From positions 2,232,001 through 2,296,000 of the forward strand of contig OY751493.1 of assembly GCA_963565915.1 (NCBI GenBank): 64,000 bases of DNA, given 5' to 3'. Origin of the DNA: Entoloma clypeatum (Eukaryota; Basidiomycota; Agaricomycetes; Agaricales; Entolomataceae). The translations under genes and the position numbers were made by a program. A model generated the notes under the pieces. The model saw only the letters and a list, made by a program, of their open reading frames with translations. It was not told the DNA's origin and did not search any database. Shown piece by piece: positions 34,998 to 46,735 of this stretch (positions within the stretch are counted from its first letter, which is position 1; each line of letters begins with the position of its first letter).

Positions 34998-35459
34998 TTG
35001 GGCTTGATTTGAATGGTCTGAGTAGATTTACATACAATGTTACAATGGTATATATACAGTACATATAGACTACAGTGGTTGTGGAAGGGAGGAAGTAACA
35101 AAAGGTTGTTTTCTGTATTTGAGAAAACCCATGGTGATGCACTGTTTATCACGATTTACAGTGTGTTTTGATGCATCATTTTAGAATACACATTCTCTAG
35201 TATACATAGCTTGAGTTCCCAACAATATATATACTTTTTATGACTCTATATACATCTATTAAAAAGTCAAAGCTATCTTGAGGCCTGTGATGCCACGGTT
35301 TGGGCATCGAGGCCTTATGTTTCATTGATGCTCATCGCTCGGCATCGACTGCCAAGCACTTTCGGCAATCGCCAAAACTCGAACCATAATTCGACAGACA
35401 GCCAATGAAATGTTCCCACACTTCTTTTATCCCCCCACCTCCACTCCACCTGGCTCCAC
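34998..35459. other. Stretch without recognised features
   Basis: AT-rich to 35280, then average composition. No ORF of interest, no known repeat and no RNA gene were seen. Confidence 0.5.
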
Positions 35460-35832
35460 TTCTGCCCAATGGCCACTACCACTGCCCAATGGCTGCCCCT
35501 CATGCCCAATGGCCTCCCTTCACGCCCAACGGACCCTTCGTGCCAAACAGCCGCCCATCATGCCCAACAGCTGCCTCTAACGCCCAAGGTCCCCCTTGCG
35601 TGCCCAATGGCCGCCCCTCGTGTCCAACTGCCACGAGTCGTGCGCAACGGCCCTCTCTAACACCCAACGGCACCTTCTCGCGCCCAATGCTCCCCACTCG
35701 CACGCAACGGCCCACTCTTGCATCCAGCGGCCTCCTCTCATGACCAACGGCCCCTCACTCGTGCCCCACGGCCTCGACTCATGCCCAACGGCCCCCCCAC
35801 TCGCATCCAACGGCGTCGTCTCGTGCCCAACA
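35460..35832 (+). repeat. Degenerate minisatellite, unit about 20 bp
   Basis: About 18 imperfect copies of a unit like TCATGCCCAACGGCCCCCTC. Several frames on both strands stay open through it because the unit has few stop words. The predicted peptides (repeats of AQ.PP..PNG) look like a by-product. Coding use is not supported. Confidence 0.75.
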
Positions 35833-35848
35833 TGTGTTTTTAAATTAT

Positions 35849-36043
35849 TAGTGTATTACCATAGTTATGACCGGTTCAGACCAGTTTGGACCAGTCCGGT
35901 CCAAGCAAAATAACATGCCAAGACCGGTTCCCCCCGGTTCAGTCTTGGTCTATAGTATTTCTGAGTGATTGAAAGACCGGTCCGGTCTCGGTCCACCCAT
36001 TTTTGGGGCAAAAAACCGAACCAAACCAAACCCTCAAACACTA
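35849..36043 (-). mobile_element. hAT-type MITE, second family member
   Basis: The complement starts TAGTGTTTGAGGGTTTGG, matching the end type of the 5274-5577 MITE. The left end is TAGTGTATTACC. The interior is rich in ACCGGT/CCGGTC words. No matching 8-bp duplication is visible, because the right flank is the broken edge of G1c. Confidence 0.55.
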
Positions 36044-38594
36044 CTGGTTGGACTTTCCTTAATTCTTGCGAACTGTATATGAGACTGGTTCTGGAACAGT
36101 TTGCAGATGATCATGCTAGGATCTACTGGGCACTTTCCTTCATGAAGAGTGGACGTGCAGCGCACTTTGCCGACCACGCTATCTGACAAGAGCGTCGGAC
36201 CGGAGCTCCGTGCCACCAGACATGGGTACAGTTCCGAACCGAGTTCATTGCGGAGTTCACTCCAAAAAACGAAGAACAAGATGCATGGCTTATTCTTGAG
36301 GGAGAAGCCTACTACCAAGGAAGTCGAGATGTGGAGGCTTACATTGATGACTTCAAAGATTATGTCGAAAAGGCTGGGTACAATGAAGGAACGAACATAG
36401 TCCTCAAGGTCCGACATGGGCTCTGATCCGACATTCAGTCCGAAATTGCTACACTAACTTTCGGATGACTGGCGGATGACAACCTGGATGCGTGGTATGC
36501 AGCCACACAAGTCAACAATGATAATTGGATCGCCAACAAAGCTTTCAAGTCCACAGTTCCGACATGCCCTAACCCTTTCCATGCTGCTCCGACTGCACCG
36601 AAGGCAGCAGCAGGATCTGTCTTTCCCCAGCCTTTCATCCCCTATATTCCATGTGCACCTCTGACAGTCATTGCTCCGGCTCTGACTGTCCATGACCCCA
36701 ATGTGATGGACATCAATGCCTCTCATGTTAGGGGTAAGAACGCCAATGTATGCTTCAGATGTGGTAAGATGGGTCACTTCAGTCGCGAGTGTCCACTCCG
36801 ATTCAATGTCCAATTCATGACGTTGGACGAACAAGAGGAGTACATGATGGACCAACTGGCTGCTAAAGATGCAGTGGCATCCACCTCCAATGTTACCGGA
36901 GCGTCAGTTCAAGCGGAAGACAAACAAGATGATTTTCCCCCCGACAATGAGTGAACGGTGTGCCCTTGTTGTCCACTAGCAATTGTTATGCTTCCTTGAC
37001 CGGTTCCTTCATTGACCGCTTGCTGGTAGAGAAACATCGACTCAGTATCCGATGACTACAATGGGCAATCCCTGTTTACAATGTTGACGGTACTCTGAAC
37101 AATGCTGGAGCAATATCAGAAGTCCTGGACATGATACTCCGATACCAGGATCACATGGAGTGGACCCAGCTCGCAGTAACTGGACTGGGAAAGCAGGAGA
37201 TTGTACTTGGATTCATGTGGCTCAAGAAGCACAATCCCAAGGTAGATTGGACCTCCGAGGAGGTGAAAATGAGTCGATGTCCAGTTTGATGTTGGACTTG
37301 CCAACAGGAGGCCACTCAGGAGCGGAAGATCCGCAAATTTGAACAGGCACGTATCTGCACTTGTTGGATGGGTCCGACGCCAGATGGGGGATTGGCAGAG
37401 GAGGCTCCACGAGGCCCTTGGGTGGAAGATGTAAGTGAGGACAAAGAACAATCGTCAGATGAGCCGTCAGAAGACGAAGTGGAGGAAGAGGAAGAAGATG
37501 AGTTTGAAGACGGAGATCACCTCTTTGTCGGAGCCCTACCTCCAATGTTGGAATTTGTTTGAGCATCGTCAACCACCTCACAATGCCTATCGGAGGTGTT
37601 CCTCCAAAACCAAAAACCCAAGTCTTTTCGAGACTCCATATCTAACGATTTACATGATTTTGAAGATGTATTTTCCAAGACCTCCTTCGACAATCTGCCA
37701 GAGGAACGTGTGTGGGACCATGCCATTGAGCTTATCCCTGACACAACTCTGACAGGTTGCAAGGTGCATCCACTCGCTCCAAAGGAACAGAAGGAGGTTG
37801 ACGCATTTTTGGAAGAAAATCTGGCCACTGGGCGGATCCGACCTTCAAAATCTCTGATGGCCTCTCCGGTCTTTTTCATCAAGAAGAAGGACGGTTCCCT
37901 CTGACTTGTTCAGGATTATCAATCACTTAATTCCAAGACTATCAAAAACAAGTACCCTCTTCCACTCATCTCCGAACTAGTCAACAAGCTTCAGAACGCT
38001 CAATACTTCACCAAGCTCAATATCCGATGGGGCTACAATAATGTCCAAATCAAGCCCGGAGATGAATGGAAAGTGGCTTTCTGGACGAACCGGGGACTCT
38101 TTGAACCTCTTGTAATGTTCTTCGGACTCACTAATAGCCCTTCAACCTTTCAGACTATGATGAACGACATCCTACAAGATCTTATTACTGAAGGTGGAGT
38201 ATGTGTTTATCTCGACAATATTCTCATCTTTACATCAGACCTGTTGGAGCATCAGAGGATCACACACATAGTATTAGACCGCCTCCGACAACACGGGTTG
38301 TATCTCAAACCAGAGAAGTGTGAATTTGAACAGACATGGATCGAATACCTTGGCCTTATTATCAAGAAAGGACATGTTGAAATGGACCCCGTCAAAGTCA
38401 CCGGAGTGTCAGAGTGGCCAACTCTGACTAACATGCAGGAGGTACAGTCCTTCGTTGGATTCACTAACTTCTACTGTCGTTTCATCAAAGGATTCTGCGA
38501 CATTGTGCATCTACTATTCCGACTCACAACCAAACACTGTGTATGGTCCTGGGATGACAAGGAAGTGGGGGCCTTTGGAGATCTGAAGCAGAGG
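36044..38594 (+). pseudogene. Gypsy G1c, gag to RT (first part)
   Basis: Decayed relative of G1a. The gag capsid region starts mid-domain (GWTFLNSCELYM-like) and a CCHC knuckle CFRCGKMGHFSREC is at about 36750. A deletion at about 36998 removes the protease DSG. RT follows, with QKPKSFRDS, KKKDGSL*LVQDY and YLDN in place of YLDD, so a catalytic Asp is lost. There are many TGA stops (about 36184, 36424, 37289, 37560 and 37902). The copy is cut at 38594 by G2b and resumes at 44660, with AGAGG duplicated. Confidence 0.87.
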
Positions 38595-38995
38595 TGTTAC
38601 AGACTCTACGGTATGTGGACAATGTCATCACTTTTACTTATCAGCCCGGCTCAGCGCCCTCTTACGAACTTACTATGTCTAATGTCTACTTTCGCAACCT
38701 TCGATTCCCAGTCTGACTCACTACATTACTTCATCATCCCCTTTAGTATACTTCACTCCTGTGCTGACTCGCTTTCCACAGTCAGCTTACTCACTGTACA
38801 TAGCCTTCCGCAGTCGCCTTACTCATGCGCACTGCCTTCCGCAGTACTGACTCATCTGCTACCGCCTATAGTCAGTACCTATATAAGCCTCTTGTACTAT
38901 AGTAGATTCCTTAGATTTAGGAATCACATTGCTCTTTGCCTTTCCACTTCCTGCATACTCTGCCCAAACCTTGGAATGGTTTGTTAAGCATAACA
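38595..38995 (+). repeat. G2b 5' LTR
   Basis: TGTTACAG...CATAACA. TATA-like CTATATAAG is at about 38879-38887. The primer segment reads AGATTTAGGAA (38913-38923), one mismatch from full complement to the binding site TTGCTAAATCT at 38998-39008. The 3' LTR has the intact AGATTTAGCAA. Confidence 0.9.
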
Positions 38996-40137
38996 AGTTG
39001 CTAAATCTCGTTAGGTTCGCCCAGAGCGAAGAGAGCAACTACCAGACGAGTCAAGACATCGCGCTTCTTTGAAGACTTCACCAGTAACCCATTCAGCATG
39101 CCAGAAGCCCGACAGGAGGAGCTAAGTCCTCGAGACAGTATTGATTTTACGCTCATCCAGCAGTACATCGAATCGGAGATCCGTCGCATCCTACAGCAGG
39201 TGCTTGATGAAGAACTAGACAACAACAAGCATCGCCCCCACGGCGAGATAGCAGAGAGCATCCATCTTGCTTGGCAACACCAGATCACGTGCTATAACAC
39301 CTGACAGAATGAACTTGAAAGCTTTCGCATTCAAGAAGGACCTCAGACAGGTCGGATCACAGAGATCAGAGAGTTTATCGGTGTCCAGACAACCATTATC
39401 AGAAGATTGATTAGGACGCTCACATCGAGACGTCCCAGAGCCACATCATCACGTCTTACCCGAGAACAACAGACCAAGTACAACCGTTGGGCACGAAACG
39501 AGAGACTTGACCCCTTCTTGCGACCAACAGACACGCAGGAACAGAGATTCCTTAGAGATTTACAGAGGAAATACTCTGAATGTTTTGCCACCGATTCCAC
39601 CAACGAGTCCCCTGACAAATTTACTTTTGACTCCGCGCAGTCAGATATCGAACAGATGCCTAGAACAGGGACTCATTTTCAATCCTTACCTGTATCCCGA
39701 ACCCCATCTTCATCCCAACAACCCGACTCCTCTTCTCCTCCGCAGACTCTAGACATGGCAGAAGCCCCAGCAGTACAGACAATGGATACAGTACATCCAA
39801 GATCATCAAGGATCCCGGGATGTTTGAGGACAGATACACTTTTGACGAGTGGTGGAAAGCCACCAAACTATACATCAGGTTCCAAAAGAGCCTCACAGAT
39901 GATCAGAAGAATCTTGCGGTACTATCCCATATGATGGAAGGGTCCTGTAGCACTCCAAAGAAGAAAGATGGTTGCAAGTGTTTCAACTGTGACCAAGAAG
40001 GCCATATCGCGCGCAACTGCCGCAAGCCAAAGAAGAACTCCGGAAGGGTTAGGAAGGTGTCCGAGGAAGATGCCGAGAATGATGAAACCACAATCTTAGA
40101 AGCCGATGAGAAGGATTTTCCCGAAGGATCTGATTAA
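38996..40137 (+). pseudogene. G2b leader, ORF0 and gag, internally deleted
   Basis: It parallels 28193-29850. ORF0 has a TGA at about 39302, where G2a has CGA. The gag start region is rearranged. Most of the capsid after FQKSLTDDQKNLAVL is deleted, and the frame joins at about 39950 to the last CCHC knuckle CFNCDQEGHIARNC. Not functional. Confidence 0.85.
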
Positions 40138-40178
40138 ACAACGCTAAGTCGCGACTCTTATCTATTAAACGGACTTGC

Positions 40179-43100
40179 TTGCCTTGTATGACTGCAGACA
40201 ATAGAATCTATGTCATCCCTGCCAAGCGAGCCGCTGCGTCAACTAAGATTGTGAAGGGAGATAAACCTCTGAAAAGACAAGAGATCAGGCTGTTAGCTCA
40301 GCTCAAAACACCACGAGGACCAAAGGTCATCCGACCTGAGGTTGACAGCGGATGTGAACGCACATGCATCCATCCCAGAATAGTATGTGAACAGAACCTC
40401 CCCACACGAGGAATACCACCCATAGCAATTCTAAATGCGGATGGATCACCAAATTGACAACAGAAAGCGAGCCAACTTGCCGAAGTCAAACTGGATTTGG
40501 GAGAACATCAGGAAACCATGGAAGCAATGGTACTGGACATTGGGAGAATGGACATGCTCTTGGGACATGACTGGTTGGTACACCACAACCCCACAATCAA
40601 TTGGACAACTGGCGCGGTAACATTTAACCGGTGCCCAACTACATGTCAAACCAAACATTTGGATTTCAAGATTAACCTTGATGGTTGCAAACACCGGGTT
40701 CGCATGGTTGAAGTACGTGACAAAGATGCACCAAAGAAGTCAAGTCAGAAATGGAAACCTGGAGACCCTATCTTGGAAGCCATCACTCCTACACCACCTC
40801 CCACAACCAAATGACCCTCATACGTTGATCGCTTTGCTCACCTGTTTGAGAAGGAGAACTTTGATAAGATCCCAAAGGAGAGGAAATGGGACCATGGTAT
40901 CGAACTTACACCGGACGCACCAAAGGAACTAGGGGGGAAATTCATATCCCATGACACAAAAGGAACAAGATGAATTGGACGCATTCATCGATGAGGGTCT
41001 AGCAACTGGAAAGATCTGCCCATCCAAATCCCCTTATGCCTCCCCTTGCTTCTTCATCAACAAGAAGGATGGTTCCAAACAATTGGTACAAGATTACCGG
41101 ATGGTCAACAAATTTACGGTCAAAGACAAGTTCCCACTCCCACACATCTCCGACCTCTTGGACGTGCTGAAAGATGCAGTCTACTTCAATAAGATGGACA
41201 TCATGTGGGGTTACAACAACATCCAGATTAAGGAAGGCGATGAATGGAAGGCCGCCTTCCTCACCAGTCGAGGATTGTTCAAACCATTGGTCATGTTTTT
41301 CGGTCTTTGCAACTCCCCAGGAACGTTCTCTTGAATGATGGCTAGTCTATTCCAGGACCAGATCCGCCAACGCATCTGTGTGATCTACATGGATGACATT
41401 GTGGTTATTGGTAAAACAAAGGAAGAACTCGCGCAAAACACTGAAGAAATTCTGCAGATCCTATCAGACAATGACTTGTTTCTGAAAGAGAAGAAGTGTT
41501 TCTGGGAAGTAACAAAATGCCCCATATTGGGATATGTCATTGGTGAAGGATGTGTCGAGATGGAAACCAAGAAGGTGGATACGATTCGAAACTGGCGGGC
41601 ACCCACATCAAAAAAGGAAGTTCAGAAGTTCCTTGGGTTTGCTAACTTTTATTGATGTTTCATTGAAGGGTACTCAAACATCGCCAAACCACTCACTGCA
41701 CTCACAGGCAGCACTATGTCATACAGGCAATCATGTCAGCACCAGTCTTGGCATTACCAAAACCAGATGGACAATTCCGGGTTGAAACTGATGCATCGGG
41801 CTATGCAATTGGGGCTGTACTCTCTCAGAAGCAGGACGACAAGTCGCGGACCATGTCCGCGGCTGAACAAAATTACGAGATATATGACAAAGAGCTCTTG
41901 GCAGTCATGGAAGCACTGAAAGATTGGAGACACTATCTACTTGAAGCCAGAGAGCGCTTTGAGATCTTAACTGATCACAAGAACCTGGAGTATTTCCGCC
42001 GTCCTCAGGACCTAAATCAACAACAAAGGCGCTGGAAGATGAAGTTACAGGACTATGACTTCGAATTATGGCATGTGCCTGGCAAGACAAATGCGAAAGC
42101 GGATATCCTATTGTGTTTACCCTGGTATGAAACAGAACTCGAACCACAAGACAGTAACCAAATGCTCAAGGAGGGACTATTCTTGAAATGATTGGAATTA
42201 GAAGATGTGGTACAAATGGAGATGTTCACAGAGGAACAATTCTTTGAAGGGGGTGAAACATCTGATTCCATCAAGATTGGAAACATCACAACCATTGAAA
42301 ATCCATGGATCACACGCATCAAGGGTCCAAACTGCATGGAGACAGAAGTAGCCCAGGGTCTGAAGAAGAATCCTCATTGGTACCAACAGGAAAACGGCAT
42401 CACCTATGCAGGCGAACGAGTCTATGTTCCACCGGACCCACAACTACGTCAGGAACTGATGTTCGAATCACACAATGCACCAGTGGCTGGACATCCAGGA
42501 CAGTATCGGATGCACAAAGTCCTCACTCGTACCTACTGGTGGCCTACCATCCTGCATGATGTGAAGAAGTATGTGAAGGGTTGTGACACCTGTCAATGCA
42601 ACAAGATCAACAGACAGAAACGACATGCTCCACTACACCCCCATGCAGCACCAAGTCATCCATGGGAAGACATAGGGATTGACGTCGTGGGACCAATACC
42701 AGAGTCCGATGGAAAGAATGCGATTCTGGTCATCACAGATAGACATTCGAAGATGCTCCATCTCATTCCGACAACCGTGGAATTATTGGCTGAAGGATTA
42801 GCCAAGATCTATTGGGATCAGATATGGAAGCTTCATAGAATCCCCAAGAAGATCATCAGTGACAGAGGGCCACAGTTCGCAGCGAAGTTCATGGAGATAC
42901 TTTGCCGCATGTTAGGAATCAAAAGAAATCTGTCCACCGCATACCATCCACAGACCAATGGACAGGCCAAACGATCGCATCAGGAGACAGAAGCGTTCTT
43001 ACAAAACTTTGTTAACCATCTGCAAGATGATTGGGCTGAATGGATCACAATCGCTGAATTCCAGTACACTGACAAAGAACATCAGGCGACAAAGCACACA

Positions 43101-43727
43101 CCATTCTACCTCAACTATGGCTTACACCCTTGGAAGGGAGAACTTGTGTTGGAAGACACCAATCCGGCTGCCAACAACTTCTTGAAAAAACTCAAACAGG
43201 CACGAGAAGAAGCCAATGCAGCACTGAAACAAGCACAGGATGAGATGAAGAAGACAGTTGATACACAACGGAGTCCATCTTGGAACTACCGCATCAGAGA
43301 CAAGGTGTGGCTGGAAGGGACTAACATCAGGACTAACCATCCCTCGAAGAAACTCAACGCACTCCAACATGGACCATTCAAAGTTCTAGAGAAGAAAGGG
43401 GCTAGTGCGTACCTTCTTGATCTTCCAAAGACTTGGAAAATGATTCACCCCGTGTTCAACGAGACCCTGTTGTCACCCTACAAAACCCCGAAGTATGCCA
43501 TCCAGAAGAAGACACCAGCCCCAGATCTGATCATTGTTGAAGGACGAGAAGAGTACCATGTGTCCACAATCCTAGACTCTCAAAAGTTCCGCGGAAAGAT
43601 CCAGTACCTCGTCCAGTGGGAAGGATATGGCCCAGAAGAGAACACATGGGAACCTCGAGCTAATGTTCAGAACGCTCAAGATTTGATCTGTGATTTCCAT
43701 TGGCAGAACCCGTCTCGTCCACAATAA
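40179..43727 (+). pseudogene. G2b Pol, multiple stops
   Basis: It has the same domain order as G2a pol: protease (EVDSGCERT), RT (IYMDDIVVI at about 41390), RNase H with an internal deletion near 41715-41735 and another near 41842, integrase and chromodomain. From 42192 to 43727 it is open and includes the 73 bp that G2a lacks. Lesions: TGA at about 40456, 40812, 41332, 41653 and 42189, and a one-base G-run frameshift at about 40938. Compared with G2a, the TGA codons fall at CGA or CGG positions. Confidence 0.9.
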
Positions 43728-43860
43728 AAGACGAGTTCTCAAAACCCATGGCAGTATCGACCTCATCAGTCAACCACACACCAAGTTCCCCGCTCTAGTC
43801 TTTTCCCTGCCCAATATATCCACCCCATTCTTCTTTTATCTCTCAACCATCCTCGTCGCC

Positions 43861-44229
43861 ATGTCAAACACCATCGTTACCTCCACCTCCACCACCGACA
43901 TCAACAGTGCCATCGCCGCCCTTATGAATGAAGCGCTCTCCATGAGAGACCAAATCCATGCCCTCGAAACTTCCCTTGCCAACCTCCTTCATTGCCAGAT
44001 GAATATCCGACTTCATTTGTTGTCCAATCTCCCTGTTGCCCCAACTCCCGAAGAGAAACAAATTATCAGGAATTACACCAGCACCCTCGTCATCGAAAAT
44101 CGACGTATTCAGCTGGCCATCAAAGACCTTGAACTTGCCGTAGCCATCAATGAGGAGTTGATATATGATTGGAGCCTCAAGGAGAGTCTGAACTGGTCTG
44201 ATCCCAACAACAACGGGGACAGTGACTCT
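43861..44229 (+). CDS. G2b third ORF, unknown function
   Basis: The ATG at 43861 starts the same protein as 33561-33932 (MSNTIVTSTSTTDIN..., ...YDWSLKES). A small deletion near 44214 removes the stop used in G2a, so the frame reads on into the 3' LTR. Up to that point there is no stop or frameshift, in contrast to gag and pol of the same element. Confidence 0.5.
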
Positions 44230-44259
44230 GTGAGGACACAGAGCTTGGAGAGGGGAACA

Positions 44260-44659
44260 TGTTACGGACTCTACGGTATGCGGACAATGTCATCACTTTT
44301 ACTTATTGGCCTGGCTTGGCGCCCTCTTATGAACTTACTATGTCTAATATCTACTTTCGCAACCTTCAATTCCCAGTCTGACTCACTACATTACTTCGTC
44401 ATCCTCTTTAGTATACTTTGCTCCCGTGCTGACTCGCTTTCCACAGTCAGCTTACTCACTGTACATAGCCTTCCGCAGTCGCCTTACTCATGCGCACTGC
44501 CTTCGCAGTACTGACTCATCCGCTACTGCCTATAGTCAGTACCTATATAAGCCTCTTGTACTATAGTAGATTCCTTAGATTTAGCAATCACATTGCTCTT
44601 CACCTTTCCACTTCCTGCATACTCTGCCCGAACCTTGGAACGGTTTGTTAAGCATAACA
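44260..44659 (+). repeat. G2b 3' LTR
   Basis: 400 bp, TGTTACGG...CATAACA, preceded by the purine tract GGAGAGGGGAACA. The primer segment AGATTTAGCAA is at 44577-44587. Confidence 0.92.
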
Positions 44660-45785
44660 AGAGGATCACCTCTGCTCTGATACTTGTCCTCCCCGACCAC
44701 AGCAAGGAGTGGCAAGTCGAAGCAGATAGCTCCGACTTTGCGACCAGAGCGGTACTGTCTCAACCATTGGAGGACGGTAAGTGGCACCCTGTCGCATTTT
44801 ATTCCAAAAGCCTTAGCCCAGTGGAATGCAACTACAAAATTCACAACAAGGAAATGCTGCCTGTAATCCAGGCGCTGGAGGAATGGAGACACTTCCTGGA
44901 AGGAGCGGAGAAGATGGTGGAAATTTGGACTGATCACAAAAACCTTGAATACTTCATGACTGCCCAGAAGCTCAATCAGCGACAGGCATGGTGGTCTCTA
45001 TACCTAGCGCACTTCAATTTCAAGATGCACCATCATCCAGGCAAGTTGATGGGGAAGTCCGACGCACTGTCATGTCGGGCAGATCACAGAGATGGCTCAC
45101 AGGACAACGAGAACATTGTCCTCCTCCAACTGGAGATGTTTGCAATCCAGGCCACCCAAGGGGTAGCCACTCAAGGTGAGGAGTGCGACGTCCTCTGACA
45201 GGTCTGACAGGGCATCCAAGATGGCCTTCTGGAGGACAGTGTGGCGGAGGTAATCAAGTCCCTTCCGACAGTTGGAGCTACCTCTGTTTGTGGAGTGGAA
45301 TGGCGACAGTCGGAGGGTTTACTGTACTTTCGAGATCGCATTTACATGCCCAATAGTCCGCAGCTTCGACAGTGAATTATCACACAGCACCATGACAACC
45401 CGGTAGTTGGACACCCAGGATGATGGAAAACTCTAGAACTGGTATCGCACACTTATTGGTGGCCCCATATGGCACGTCTAATCGGTCTGATTTGGTCAGT
45501 ACTGCAAAACTTGCGACCCATGCCTCCACACGAAGGTCCGACACTCCGCACCCTCTGGTGAACTCCACCCACTCCCAGTTCCGTCGGAACGATGGCAGGT
45601 GACCAGTGTTGATTTTATTACTGAACTACCAGAAGCCCATGGGTATGACGCTATCATGGTAGTGGTAGATTCGGTCAGAAAACATGGACACTTCATTCTG
45701 ACACACTCTGCTCTCTCCACTCTCAGATCTGCAAAGTCCTATGTTCAACATGTCTGGAAACTTCACAGAATCAAGGTTGCTGCCT
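44660..45785 (+). pseudogene. Gypsy G1c, RNase H and integrase (second part)
   Basis: It resumes directly after G2b with RITSALILVLPDHSKEW. RNase H continues through LTDHKNLEYF-type sequence (here WTDHKNLEYFMTAQKLNQ), a section missing in G1a. Then come the integrase finger (CKTC) and core (VDFITELPEAHGYD). The coding similarity stops at about 45785, inside the core. The 3' half is gone. Confidence 0.85.
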
Positions 45786-45904
45786 CTCGGTCTTTGAGGC
45801 TTTCGAGCACAACCAGTTCTCGGTAAAGACTGGTTGAGGCCAGTTTCAAACCAGTTTTTGCACAGAACAATCTGAGCAACTGAAATCCATGTCACAAAAT
45901 AGCA

Positions 45905-46200
45905 GACTACAAAATATTTGCCACTTGCAAGAATTGAACTCTTAACCTTTTTAATAACACAATGTTAATGTAAGGGCAACCATCCAATTTCCTTAGTCCA
46001 ACACCTCCGACTCTTCTCCAACACCTCTGACTGGTCTTCCAACCCTCCGACTGCTGTTACTTCATAGAGTCTAATTTAACTTTGGATTTGCCTTGCAAGT
46101 CGTCCAACATCGGAGTCGCTCCGGAGCACTTCGGAGTTGTTGGATCGTAAGGTTGCCCTTACAGTTAAACTGACAATATAACCAACTGAGCCACAGATCC
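45905..46200 (-). ncRNA. tRNA-derived Pol III sequence (SINE head or tRNA relic), interrupted
   Basis: On the minus strand, TGGCTCAGTTGG (about 46192-46181) fits the A box TRGYNNANNNGG, and GTTCAATTC (about 45940-45932) fits the B box GWTCRANNC. Between them the 195-bp element at 45969-46163 has inserted, duplicating GTTAA. Without it the A-to-B spacing is close to a tRNA. The D and T stems pair poorly, so it is a relic or SINE head, not a working tRNA. Confidence 0.5.
45969..46163. mobile_element. 195-bp solo element with LTR-B-like ends and GTTAA duplication
   Basis: It begins TGTAAGGGCAACC and ends GGTTGCCCTTACA, a 13-bp perfect inverted repeat. It is flanked by GTTAA at 45964-45968 and 46164-46168. 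It shares about 24 bp at its 3' end with LTR-B but is less than half as long. Read as a short solo LTR (TRIM-like or internally deleted); a MITE is the alternative. Confidence 0.75.
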
Positions 46201-46221
46201 GTGACATTTGTTGCTCACAAT

Positions 46222-46735
46222 TAGTGTTTGAAGGTTCAGTCCAGTCCGGTTTTTTGACCAAAAAATTGATGAACTGGAGACTGGCAGTTCATTTTTTTTT
46301 CTCAAAGTCTGAAAAAACTGGGCTGGACTGGTAAAGACTGGTTTAAACCAGTTTAAACTGGTAAAACCCTCAACCATTGATAAACCTACAGTACCAAAAG
46401 CCTGTTTTTTCCAATCAGAAACTTGTAAATATACTCAATTTGTTATCAATAACATGTTTCTCAAGCATCTTGGATATAAACTCTTGTAAAAATGATTGAA
46501 AACTGGATAACAGAACATCTTTGCCCATAAATGTACAGTTTTTGAATGAATATATGATCAAAAACTGGAACCAGTTCATATTTTTCAGACCCAAAACTAG
46601 AACTGGGGGTGAACCAGTCCAATTTTTTTTTCCAAATTTGGAGAGACTGGAGACTGGTTGAGCTCAAAATCAGTGAGACCTGAACTGCCAGTTCAGGTCT
46701 TTTCCAGTCCAGTCCAGTCCAGTCTGTTGGTTGTG
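46222..46735 (+). repeat. CCAGT-rich region beginning with a hAT-type MITE end
   Basis: It starts TAGTGTTTGAAGGTTCAGTC, the terminal sequence of the MITE family. It is followed by many ACTGG/CCAGT words, and a possible inner end AACCCTCAACCA is at about 46361-46372. The right boundary is uncertain; G2c starts at about 46736. No genes. Confidence 0.45.

Larger units (their letters stand above)
38595..44659 (+). mobile_element. Full-length Gypsy G2b nested in G1c
   Basis: A 6065-bp element with perfect AGAGG target duplications (38590-38594 and 44660-44664). LTRs are 401 bp (38595-38995) and 400 bp (44260-44659). The layout is the same as G2a, with a shorter gag. It has many coding lesions and is older than G2a judged by stops, but the insertion site is preserved. 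Confidence 0.93.
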
